Shown here: in pieces, positions 42,536-49,631 of the stretch
Layout: the number at the start of each line of letters is the position of its first letter
Numbering within the stretch: position 1 is the first letter of the stretch
Source: Pseudomonas fluorescens
GTDB lineage: Bacteria; Pseudomonadota; Gammaproteobacteria; Pseudomonadales; Pseudomonadaceae
Direction: 5' to 3'
DNA length: 64,000 bases
Assembly: GCF_001307275.1 (NCBI RefSeq)
Contig: NZ_CP012831.1
Location: forward strand, 6,688,501 to 6,752,500
Position numbers and translations under genes: made by a program
The notes under the pieces: generated by a model
The model's input: the letters and a program-made list of their open reading frames with translations, nothing else
Told to the model about the DNA's origin: nothing
Databases searched by the model: none

Positions 42536-43426
42536 ATGCGAATCCGTCAGCTTGAGTGCTTCAGGACCTTGATGATCCACGGCACGATGACCCGTGCCGC
42601 AGAGCTTTTGAACATCTCCCAACCGGCCATAAGCAGCACCATCGCCAATCTGGAGCATGAGACTGGCCTCAAGCTGTTCGTGCGCAAGGGCGGTCGCCTG
42701 CAACCCACACCTGAAGCCCGACTGTTTTTCGTCGAGGCTGAGCGTGCGCTGGAAGCGGTGGAAAAAACCCATCGCATCGCCAAGGAAATCAGAACAGGAA
42801 AACGCGGCCACCTGGCAGTGGCTGCCTATGCAAGCATCTCGATCAATCTGCTGCCACGATTGATGGCCGAGTTCGCGAAAGAACGTCCAGGGTTGGAACT
42901 CAAGATTATCACCCGAAACTCCCAGTCCGTCCGGGAGCTGATGACGACGCAGCAATTCGACCTGGCCATCGCCGAACTGCCGCTCGATTACCCCACCTCC
43001 AACATGGAGGTGATTTCGTATGAGTGCCAATGCATGATGCCGATGGGTCACCCTCTCGCAGCGTTGGACGTGATTACCCCGGCAGACCTGCATGGTGTAC
43101 CGTTCGTTTCGCTGTTCAAGGGCGATCCTGTCTATCAGCAGTTGGCCATGGCTTTTTCGACCTATGGATCATCCTGGAACGTGGTGGCCGAAACAGAGTT
43201 TTTCTCGACAGCATGCGAACTGGTCGGCGCCGGCCTGGGTGTGGGGATCGTCGATCCAGTGGTCAGTAAGTCCTTCACTCGGCACCTTGTCCTGAAACCC
43301 TTTTTACCAGCGATCAGATACGAAATTGCGCTGCTGCTTCCCACACAGGAAGAGTCATCACAGTTGGCACGAGAATTTATCCAGTACCTTGGAGAACACC
43401 TTCAAGTGCGTGTGCATTCATCCTGA
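42536..43426 (+). CDS. LysR-type regulator divergent from the DUF1989 gene
   Basis: A 296-residue LTTR. The DNA-binding part is MRIRQLECFRTLMIHGTMTRAAELL followed by ISQPAISSTIANLEHETG (split), and the effector domain starts near residue 92 with HLAVAAYASISINLLPRLM. It is divergent from the DUF1989 gene with 126 bp between starts, so that gene is the most likely target. The group resembles regulators of amino-acid and opine catabolism in its N-terminus, though that is not specific. Confidence 0.88.
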   Translation: MRIRQLECFRTLMIHGTMTRAAELLNISQPAISSTIANLEHETGLKLFVRKGGRLQPTPEARLFFVEAERALEAVEKTHRIAKEIRTGKRGHLAVAAYASISINLLPRLMAEFAKERPGLELKIITRNSQSVRELMTTQQFDLAIAELPLDYPTSNMEVISYECQCMMPMGHPLAALDVITPADLHGVPFVSLFKGDPVYQQLAMAFSTYGSSWNVVAETEFFSTACELVGAGLGVGIVDPVVSKSFTRHLVLKPFLPAIRYEIALLLPTQEESSQLAREFIQYLGEHLQVRVHSS

Positions 43427-43531
43427 AGGATGGATCAGGTATTCGGTGAGAGCGCAGCGGCGTTGGCTTCCTCCTCCGCCGGGGGTTGAATCCCCAGGGC
43501 GAGGGAGCGGGTTCGAATCATTCAGAGAGGC

Positions 43532-43801
43532 CTACTCCTCGGCAGGCCTCATATGAAAAATCGTATAGGGCAGAATCAACGTATCGGCCACGACACTGAA
43601 AGGCAGGTCAATGATTGCAAACGGTGCCAGCGCGCGTGAATACACATCGTTGTCGTTCATCGAGTCCTTGATGATCTCGATATCGGTCGCCGCACCGCAA
43701 TAAGGCTGCCGGCCGCAAAGCTGCCCCATGCCAAAGGTTTCGTTGGCCGTCGCGCATCCCCCGAGCAGCGCCATCGTCAAAGCCAATACCACGATCTGCA
43801 T
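43532..43801 (-). CDS. YceK/YidQ-like small lipoprotein
   Basis: An 89-residue precursor. The signal peptide ends in the lipobox L-G-G-C (residues 13-16), giving a mature lipidated Cys16. The mature part has YSRALAPFAIIDLPFSVVADTLILPY, the conserved stretch of the YceK/YidQ family (DUF1375), whose members are small outer-membrane lipoproteins of unknown role. GGGGAG precedes the ATG at 43801. The stop lies inside a GAGGCCT/AGGCCTC hairpin at 43527-43550. Confidence 0.82.
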   Translation of the reverse strand: MQIVVLALTMALLGGCATANETFGMGQLCGRQPYCGAATDIEIIKDSMNDNDVYSRALAPFAIIDLPFSVVADTLILPYTIFHMRPAEE

Positions 43802-43980
43802 GACGCTTTCTCCCCTGGAAAGACGGGACTGTAGCATCGATGGCGGACGACCTATAGGGGTGACGACTGTTGCCACTGAAGACTGTTGCCCCAGAAACAG
43901 CGGCTCAGTTGTTGCCTGGGCAACAGCCATTCAACAATTCATCCGCCAGACCAACAGTTCCGCCCCCTCCCATCCCCGCG

Positions 43981-44004
43981 AAGCCCAGTAAACGCTGGGC
44001 TTTT
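43981..44004 (+). terminator. Intrinsic terminator with no coding gene upstream
   Basis: AAGCCCAG (43981-43988) pairs with CTGGGCTT (43995-44002) and is followed by TTCGCG. On the plus strand the nearest upstream coding gene ends at 43426, over 550 bp away, and the yceK-type gene runs the other way. The terminator may belong to a small RNA in 43850-43980, which contains a GTTGCC/GGCAAC stem. Confidence 0.55.
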
Positions 44005-44009
44005 CGCGT

Positions 44010-44025
44010 TGGTACGGCCCTTGCT
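44010..44025 (+). promoter_or_regulatory. Sigma-54 promoter of the msuE operon
   Basis: TGGTACGGCCCTTGCT fits the sigma-54 consensus (TGGCACG-N4-TTGCT) with a GG-N10-GC core. It ends 44 bp before the msuE ATG. The operon includes an SfnR-type sigma-54 activator gene. Confidence 0.8.
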
Positions 44026-44069
44026 CAAGCCTATGTACCTCGATCAACAGTCCAACAGGAACACCTAGG

Positions 44070-44633
44070 ATGAGCACTCCCTTGAAAGTCGTCGCCGTCT
44101 CCGGCGGTACCGCCCGCCCCTCGCGCACCCTGGCACTGACCGAAGCCATCCTGGGCGAGCTCGGCCAGCACTTGGTCATCGATACCCACCTGATCGAACT
44201 GGGCAACATCGCCCGTCCACTGGGCGGTGCGCTATGGCGCAAGGAGTTGCCGGAAACCGTCGAGCACGAACTGCGCCTGATCGAGTCTGCCGATTTGCTG
44301 GTGGTGGCCGCGCCGGTCTATCGCGGCACCTATCCGGGCCTGTTCAAGCATTTGTTCGATCTGGTCGGCCAGGACGCCCTGATCAACACGCCGGTACTGC
44401 TGGCCGCCACCGGTGGCAGCGAACGCCATGCCCTGGTCCTCGATCACCAGTTGCGCCCGCTGTTCAGCTTCTTCCAGTCACTCACCCTGCCCATCGGCGT
44501 GTACGCCAGCGAGACCGATTTCGCCGACTACCGCATCGTCAGCACCGCCTTGCAGTCGCGCATCGAGCTGGCGGCCGCACGCGCCTCTCGCCTGTTTGCC
44601 GGCCAGGCGCACGCCCTGCGCAAGATCGCCTGA
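44070..44633 (+). CDS. msuE: NADPH-dependent FMN reductase of organosulfonate use (MsuE/SfnE)
   Basis: A 187-residue flavodoxin-fold reductase. VVAVSGGTARPSRTLALTE is the flavin-phosphate loop and APVYRGTYPGLFKHLFDLV the typical SsuE/MsuE stretch, followed by LLAATGGSERHAL. These enzymes make free FMNH2 for partner monooxygenases that release sulfite from sulfonates or sulfones. Both kinds of partner are encoded next to it. It is the first gene after a sigma-54 promoter, consistent with SfnR-type control under sulfur limitation. Confidence 0.9.
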   Translation: MSTPLKVVAVSGGTARPSRTLALTEAILGELGQHLVIDTHLIELGNIARPLGGALWRKELPETVEHELRLIESADLLVVAAPVYRGTYPGLFKHLFDLVGQDALINTPVLLAATGGSERHALVLDHQLRPLFSFFQSLTLPIGVYASETDFADYRIVSTALQSRIELAAARASRLFAGQAHALRKIA

Positions 44634-44642
44634 GGAGCCCGC

Positions 44643-44696
44643 ATGAATCACGATTGCATCTGCCTGGAAGGCGTTTTTGCGAGGGACATCGCATGA
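44643..44696 (+). CDS. 17-codon cysteine-containing mini-gene coupled to msuC
   Basis: The frame reads MNHDCICLEGVFARDIA and stops at TGA 44694-44696, overlapping the ATG of the next gene (ATGA). GAGGAG lies 5 nt before its ATG, the strongest ribosome-binding site in the area. Two cysteines in a C-x-C arrangement inside a sulfur-starvation operon suggest a leader peptide whose translation reports cysteine supply and sets translation of msuC by coupling. This is inference. No family is known to me. Confidence 0.45.
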   Translation: MNHDCICLEGVFARDIA

Positions 44697-45880
44697 GAAT
44701 CCAACCACAACCCACCGTGCTGACCCCGCTGCAGACCGCCCGCCGCCTGGCTGCGGAGTTCGCCGAAACCGCCGTCGAGCGCGACGAGGCCGGCGGCACA
44801 CCCAAGCTGCAACGCGATGCCATACGCCAGAGCGGTTTGCTGGCCTTGAGCATCCCCACCCAGTTCGGTGGCCTCGGGGCCAGTTGGAGCGAAACCCTTG
44901 GCGTGGTGCGCGAGTTCGCCAAGGTGGACAGTTCCATCGCCCACGTCTTCGGTTTTCAGCACCTGATGCTGGCCACCGTGCGCCTGTTCTCGCGCCCCGA
45001 TCAGTGGCAACCCTGGTTCGAACAGACCGCCCGCAAGAACTGGTTCTGGGGCAACGCGCTGAACCCACTGGACACCCGTACCGTGGTCAAGACCTTCGAC
45101 GGCTGGCGCGAATTCTCCGGCAAGAAGAGCTTCTGCTCCGGTGCCAGCGACTCGGAAATGCTGATCGCCTCGGCCATCGATGAAAGCGCTGGCGGCAAAC
45201 TGCTGATCGCTGCGATCCCCAGTGGCCGCACCGGCATCACCCTGCACGGCGACTGGGACAATATGGGCCAACGCCAGACCGACAGTGGCAGTGCCACCTT
45301 CGAACGGGTGCGGGTAGAAGAGAACGAATTGCTGCTCGACCCCGGCCCCCTGAGTACGCCTTTCGCCTGCCTGCGCCCGTTGATCGCGCAATTGCATTTC
45401 TCCCACATCTTCCTCGGTATTGCCGAAGGCGCCCTGGAAGAAGCCCGGCACTACACCCTCAAGGAGGGCCGTCCGTGGTTCCGTTCCAAGGCCCAGCATG
45501 TCAGCGAAGACCCTTATGTGTTGCGCCACTTCGGCGAATTCTGGGTTGGCCTGGAAAGTGTGCGACTGCTGGTGGAACGCGCTGCCGACCAGTTGGATGA
45601 GGCCTGGCACAAGGGCCACGCCCTGGGTGCCGAGGAACGCGCCCAGCTGGCGCTGTCCATCGCCACCGCCAAAGTCGCCGCCGTACGCACCGGCCTGGAT
45701 ATCTGTAGCCGCCTGTTCGAAGTCACCGGCGCCCGCGCCACCCATGCTTCGCTGCGCCTGGACCGCCATTGGCGCAACCTGCGCACGCAGAGCCTGCACG
45801 ACCCCGTGGATTACAAACTCCACGAACTGGGTGAATGGGCGCTGAACCAGACGCGGCCCACCCCCTCCTTCTACTCATAG
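44693..45880 (+). CDS. Acyl-CoA-dehydrogenase-fold flavin monooxygenase (MsuC/SfnC-type)
   Basis: A 395-residue protein with the acyl-CoA dehydrogenase fold. IPTQFGGLGASWSETLGVVREFAKVDSS (in part) is the N-terminal helical signature, and FSGKKSFCSGASDSEMLIA and DNMGQRQTDSGSATFERV line the flavin pocket. The C-terminal RLDRHWRNLRTQSLHDPVDYK is shared with DszC, MsuC and SfnB. Such proteins use reduced flavin for oxygenation rather than acyl-CoA dehydrogenation. MsuC oxidises methanesulfinate to methanesulfonate in the Msu pathway, and position after msuE supports a related role. Its ATG overlaps the mini-gene stop. A GAGGG site is also present. Confidence 0.88.
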   Translation: MRIQPQPTVLTPLQTARRLAAEFAETAVERDEAGGTPKLQRDAIRQSGLLALSIPTQFGGLGASWSETLGVVREFAKVDSSIAHVFGFQHLMLATVRLFSRPDQWQPWFEQTARKNWFWGNALNPLDTRTVVKTFDGWREFSGKKSFCSGASDSEMLIASAIDESAGGKLLIAAIPSGRTGITLHGDWDNMGQRQTDSGSATFERVRVEENELLLDPGPLSTPFACLRPLIAQLHFSHIFLGIAEGALEEARHYTLKEGRPWFRSKAQHVSEDPYVLRHFGEFWVGLESVRLLVERAADQLDEAWHKGHALGAEERAQLALSIATAKVAAVRTGLDICSRLFEVTGARATHASLRLDRHWRNLRTQSLHDPVDYKLHELGEWALNQTRPTPSFYS

Positions 45881-45888
45881 GGATGCCC

Positions 45889-46992
45889 ATGCAACTGCTG
45901 ACCCTCCCCCCTTCGCCGACACTGGCTACCTCGATCCGGGCGACCGCACAGGTCTTCGAAGACCCTAGATCGCAGGCGCTGCTCGCCCACGTACAACAGG
46001 TCGCCCCCAGCGAGGCCAGCGTCCTGATCATTGGTGAAACCGGCACGGGCAAGGAGCTGGTCGCGCGCCACATCCACAACCTCAGCGGCCGTCGCGCCGG
46101 GCCCTTCGTCGCCGTCAACTGTGGGGCTTTTTCCGAATCGCTGGTGGAGGCGGAGCTGTTCGGCCACGAGAAAGGTGCCTTCACCGGCGCCCTCGCCGCC
46201 AAGGCCGGCTGGTTCGAGGAAGCCAACGGCGGCACATTGTTTCTCGACGAGATCGGCGACCTGCCAATGGCCATCCAGGTCAAGCTGCTGCGTGTGCTGC
46301 AAGAGCGCGAGGTGGTGCGCCTGGGCTCGCGCAAGAGCATCCCGATCAACGTGCGCGTGGTCGCTGCCACCAACGTGCAGCTGGACAAGGCCATCGGCGC
46401 CGGCCACTTCCGCGAGGACCTGTATTACCGCCTCGACGTGGTCAGCCTGCAACTCTCTCCGCTGCGTGAGCGGCCAGGCGACATCCTGCCGCTGACCCGG
46501 CACTTCATCAAGACCTACTGCAACCGCCTGGGCTACGGCGAAGTGCGCCTGACCTCCGGAGCCGAGCGCAAACTGGCGGACTACAGTTGGCCGGGCAACA
46601 TCCGCGAACTGGAGAACGTCATCCACCACACCTTGCTGGTGTGCCGCAACGGTCTGGTGCAGGAAGACGACTTGCGCTTGTCGTCCCTGCGCATCGAGCG
46701 CCAGGAGCCAGCGCAGGCCGCCCTCGGCGAGAGCGCCGACGAACAACTGCTGCGCACGTTCCACCGGTTGTTCGAAGAACAGGCTGGCGGCCTCCACGAG
46801 AAAGTCGAAGACAGCCTGCTGCGCGCCGCCTACCGCTTCTGCCACTGCAACCAGGTGCGCACCGCCAGCTTGCTGGGCTTGAGTCGCAACGTCACGCGAG
46901 CACGACTGATTGCCATTGGCGAGTTGGTGGTCAACCGACGTCGCCCGGACATTCACACACGCCCGGATCGGGCGCTGCAACTGTCGATCTGA
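45889..46992 (+). CDS. sfnR: Sigma-54-dependent activator, SfnR-type
   Basis: A 367-residue bacterial enhancer-binding protein. Walker A is GETGTGKE (49-56), the sigma-54 contact loop is GAFTGA (96-101), and Walker B lies in GGTLFLDEIGD. WPGNIRELENV precedes a C-terminal DNA-binding helix region (RTASLLGLSRNVTRARLI). There is no N-terminal receiver or sensor domain, as in SfnR, which controls dimethylsulfone and sulfonate genes and is itself regulated by expression under sulfur limitation. AGGG lies 6 nt before the ATG at 45889. The three sigma-54 sites in this region are its probable targets. Confidence 0.88.
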   Translation: MQLLTLPPSPTLATSIRATAQVFEDPRSQALLAHVQQVAPSEASVLIIGETGTGKELVARHIHNLSGRRAGPFVAVNCGAFSESLVEAELFGHEKGAFTGALAAKAGWFEEANGGTLFLDEIGDLPMAIQVKLLRVLQEREVVRLGSRKSIPINVRVVAATNVQLDKAIGAGHFREDLYYRLDVVSLQLSPLRERPGDILPLTRHFIKTYCNRLGYGEVRLTSGAERKLADYSWPGNIRELENVIHHTLLVCRNGLVQEDDLRLSSLRIERQEPAQAALGESADEQLLRTFHRLFEEQAGGLHEKVEDSLLRAAYRFCHCNQVRTASLLGLSRNVTRARLIAIGELVVNRRRPDIHTRPDRALQLSI

Positions 46993-47067
46993 TCAAACTA
47001 AAACCAGGCGATGCGACGCCCCCATGGGCGACCGACAACGCCCCAACATGCCAAGCGTTGCGATGCC

Positions 47068-47089
47068 GGAAGGGCCCATGCGCCCTTCC
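47068..47089. terminator. Hairpin between sfnR and the sulfonate monooxygenase gene
   Basis: GGAAGGGC and GCCCTTCC pair perfectly (8 bp, loop CCATGC) in the 127-bp gap. No T run follows. It may be a partial terminator or an mRNA-stabilising stem. I saw no sigma-54 promoter in this gap. Confidence 0.45.
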
Positions 47090-47119
47090 ATACGCCCAAC
47101 CGCACAAGGACCGAACCTC

Positions 47120-48250
47120 ATGAGCCTGGATATTTTCTGGTTCCTTCCCACCTCCGGCGACACTCGTTACCTGGGACACTCCGACAGTGGCCGACCGGCG
47201 ACCAACGCCTACATGCGCCAGATCGCCGTGGCCGCCGATCAACTCGGCTACGATGGCCTGCTGATCCCCACCGGGGCCAGTTGCCTGGATCCCTGGGTGA
47301 CCGCCGCCAGCCTGGTTCCGGTGACCCAGCGCATCAAGCTGCTGGTGGCGCTGCGCACCTCGCTGGGCAACCCCACGGCGTCGGCGCGCCAGGCCGCCAG
47401 CCTGGACCAGGCCAGTGGTGGCCGCCTGCTGCTCAACGTCGTACCCGGCGGCGACGCCACCGAACTGGAAGCCGACGGTGTGTTCCTCACGCACGACGAG
47501 CGCTATGACGCCTCCGATGAGTTCCTGACCATCTGGCGCCGCCTGCTCCAGGGCGAAACCGTCGACTTCGACGGCAAGCACCTGAAAGTGCGTGGCGCCC
47601 AGAACTTCTTCCCGCCCGTACAACACCCCCACCCGCCGCTGTACTTCGGCGGTTCATCAGAGGCCGCCCACGAATTGGCAGCCAAGCATGTCGATGCCTA
47701 CCTGACCTGGGGTGAACCGCCGGCGGCCGTGGCCGAGAAGATCGCCGACGTGCGCGCTCGTGCCGCCAGGCATGGCCGCAGCGTGCGCTTCGGCGTGCGC
47801 CTGCACGTGATCGTGCGGGAAACCAGCGAAGCCGCCTGGGCCGCTGCCGACGAATTGATCAGCCACCTCGACGACGCCACCATCGCCGCCGCCCAGGCCA
47901 ACTACGTCAAGATGGATTCCGAAGGCCAGCGGCGCATGGCCGCGTTACACGGCGGCGACCGCAACAAGCTGGAAGTGGCGCCCAACCTCTGGGCCGGGGT
48001 CGGCCTGGTTCGCGGTGGCGCCGGCACTGCACTGGTCGGCGATCCGGAAACCGTCGCCGCACGTCTGCTCGAATACGCCGACCTGGGCGTCGACAGCTTC
48101 GTCCTCTCGGGTTACCCGCACCTGGAAGAAGCCTATCGCTTCGCCGAACTGGTGTTCCCGCTGTTGCCGGGCAAGGGCAAGGTCACCGTGGAAGGCGCCT
48201 TCACTGGCGGTGCCTTCGACGTCCGCGCCGGCAAGGAGAAAGTCGCATGA
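47120..48250 (+). CDS. FMNH2-dependent alkanesulfonate monooxygenase (SsuD/MsuD)
   Basis: A 376-residue bacterial-luciferase-fold monooxygenase that splits the C-S bond of sulfonates to aldehyde and sulfite. MSLDIFWFLPTSGDTRYLG, LLIPTGASCLDPW, VPVTQRIKLLVALR, LYFGGSSEAAHELAA, VDAYLTWGEPP and NLWAGVGLVRGGAGTALVG closely track E. coli SsuD as I recall it. The Cys of the GASCLD motif and the conserved Arg in LVRGG are present. With MsuE and MsuC-type genes in the operon, MsuD is as likely as SsuD. The start at 47120 has AAGGA upstream. It overlaps the amidohydrolase start by 4 nt. Confidence 0.9.
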   Translation: MSLDIFWFLPTSGDTRYLGHSDSGRPATNAYMRQIAVAADQLGYDGLLIPTGASCLDPWVTAASLVPVTQRIKLLVALRTSLGNPTASARQAASLDQASGGRLLLNVVPGGDATELEADGVFLTHDERYDASDEFLTIWRRLLQGETVDFDGKHLKVRGAQNFFPPVQHPHPPLYFGGSSEAAHELAAKHVDAYLTWGEPPAAVAEKIADVRARAARHGRSVRFGVRLHVIVRETSEAAWAAADELISHLDDATIAAAQANYVKMDSEGQRRMAALHGGDRNKLEVAPNLWAGVGLVRGGAGTALVGDPETVAARLLEYADLGVDSFVLSGYPHLEEAYRFAELVFPLLPGKGKVTVEGAFTGGAFDVRAGKEKVA

Positions 48251-49095
48251 ACGTCATCGACCTGCGTTGTCGCCCGGCCTACCTACACCCATTTTTCGGC
48301 GGGGTACCGGGCTCGCCCGAACACGCCGTGGCGCGCTGGCTCAACCGGCGCGTCGGCACCCGCGGCCCGGACGATCACTTCGAACGTTCGCTGACACCGG
48401 AGGGTTTTCTCGCCGAGGTGCGTGACGCCGGGCTGGACAAAGCCGTGGTGGTGGGCCGCCACACACCGAGCCAGCACCTGCCGAATGAGCGCATCCACGA
48501 AATCGTTCGGGGTCACGACGAGCTGATCGGCATCGGCTCGGTAGAGCCGGTGCTACAAGGAATCGAAGGCGCCCTGGCGGAAATAGACCGGGCGATCGAT
48601 CACCTGGGCCTGGCCGGCATCGACCTGGAACCGGGCTTCGCCGAGCCGGCCCGGCACCCTGACGATGCGCTGTACTGGCCGCTCTACGAACACCTGCAAA
48701 AGCGCGGTATCCCGCTGTTCCTGATGAGTGGGCCGACCACCCCGGACCCGAGCTACAACGACCCGGCACGCCTGGCGGCCGTGGCCCGTGCGTTCCCGGA
48801 CCTGACGATCGTCGTCTACCACGGCTACTGGCCCAACGTTCAGCAGGCCCTCGGCGTTGCTTTCCGCTTTGAAAACATTCACCTGGTGCCGGACATGTAC
48901 CTGTTCCAGCCAGGCAGCGAGGGTTACGTGCAAGCGGCCAACGGCTACCTGGCCGACCAGTTGCTATTCGGCTCGTCCTACACCTTCCGACCGATCCGTC
49001 AAAGCATCGAAGACGCCCTGCAACTGGGGCTTAAAGACGAGGTGCTGGAGAAGTTCTTCCACGGTAACGCGCGCAGGGTATTCGGGCTGGCCTGA
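48247..49095 (+). CDS. Amidohydrolase-superfamily (TIM-barrel) protein in sulfonate operon
   Basis: A 282-residue protein of the amidohydrolase-2/ACMSD-like group. VIDLRCRPAYLHPFF replaces the usual D-x-H-x-H metal motif with D-x-R-x-R-P, so a key ligand pair looks altered. Other landmarks are GIDLEPGFAEPARHPDD, VVYHGYWP (conserved His) and LLFGSSYTFRP near the C-terminus, then FHGNARRVFGL. It is translationally coupled to the monooxygenase (ATGA overlap), so it may process the product or act on a sulfur compound precursor. The changed metal site makes hydrolase activity uncertain. Confidence 0.75.
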   Translation: MNVIDLRCRPAYLHPFFGGVPGSPEHAVARWLNRRVGTRGPDDHFERSLTPEGFLAEVRDAGLDKAVVVGRHTPSQHLPNERIHEIVRGHDELIGIGSVEPVLQGIEGALAEIDRAIDHLGLAGIDLEPGFAEPARHPDDALYWPLYEHLQKRGIPLFLMSGPTTPDPSYNDPARLAAVARAFPDLTIVVYHGYWPNVQQALGVAFRFENIHLVPDMYLFQPGSEGYVQAANGYLADQLLFGSSYTFRPIRQSIEDALQLGLKDEVLEKFFHGNARRVFGLA

Positions 49096-49110
49096 GCCGG
49101 CGTCGGTTCC

Positions 49111-49158
49111 GTTCCCCGGGGAACGTTTCCTGCGATTCAAACCGAACCGCAGGAAACG
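49111..49158. terminator. Two inverted repeats between convergent sulfur operons
   Basis: GTTCCCCGGGGAAC at 49111-49124 is a perfect 14-bp palindrome. It is followed by an 11-bp stem CGTTTCCTGCG/CGCAGGAAACG (49124-49134 with 49148-49158). The position between two convergent operon ends suggests a transcription-ending function. Confidence 0.5.
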
Positions 49159-49226
49159 CCAGGTGATCTTCAGCGAACAACCCGGGGAGCACTCCGGCAC
49201 TCCCCGATTTCATCACGATCCATTGC

Positions 49227-49622
49227 CTATCCCGCAGCCAGGCGCCCTTCTTGCTCGTCGGCCAACGCGGCGCCGTTGAGGTAGTGGTCGCCCAGCAACC
49301 GGCGCTGGGTCAGCAAGGCCGGTTCGGCGCTGTCTGGCAGGGGCCGCGGCAGGCTGCGGCCGGCCAGTTCGAAGTACACGTCACCCGCCAGGCGCGCCGC
49401 CTCGGCGGCAGCCAAGCGAAAGGCAATGGCAGCCGACTGGGACTCATCGGCGTACTCCAGCAAGGCGTCAGCAGCGTCGATGCGGATGCGCAGTTCGCCG
49501 ACGGCGGCAATCACCAGCGCTTCGTGGCGGGCACTTTGCGCACGCAGATAGTCAATCAGCGCCACCTCGACATGCCGAGCATGGGCCAGGTCGCTACGGC
49601 CTTGGGAATGTAAGTTGGACAT
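49227..49622 (-). CDS. Orphan acyl-CoA-dehydrogenase-like C-terminal domain protein
   Basis: A 131-residue, helix-rich protein. VGELRIRIDAADALLEYA and AAAEAARLAGDVYFELAGRSLPRP (in part) line up with the C-terminal helical bundle of the adjacent SfnB (GELAWRLQAAEAILRRA ... SSRLLELGGTRS). The N-terminal and flavin-binding middle domains are absent. GAGGAT lies 7 nt before the ATG and the start is 9 bp beyond the sfnB stop, so it is cotranscribed and intact as a frame. It could be a partner subunit for SfnB or a relic of a duplicated gene. Confidence 0.65.
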   Translation of the reverse strand: MSNLHSQGRSDLAHARHVEVALIDYLRAQSARHEALVIAAVGELRIRIDAADALLEYADESQSAAIAFRLAAAEAARLAGDVYFELAGRSLPRPLPDSAEPALLTQRRLLGDHYLNGAALADEQEGRLAAG

Positions 49623-49631
49623 GGGCGATCC

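Noticed and set aside
43501..43530. GGTTCGAATC at about 43510, similar to the T-loop of a tRNA gene
   Set aside because: The bases on both sides do not pair to form a T stem, no acceptor stem, anticodon arm or CCA end could be found, and nearby genes leave no room for a tRNA.
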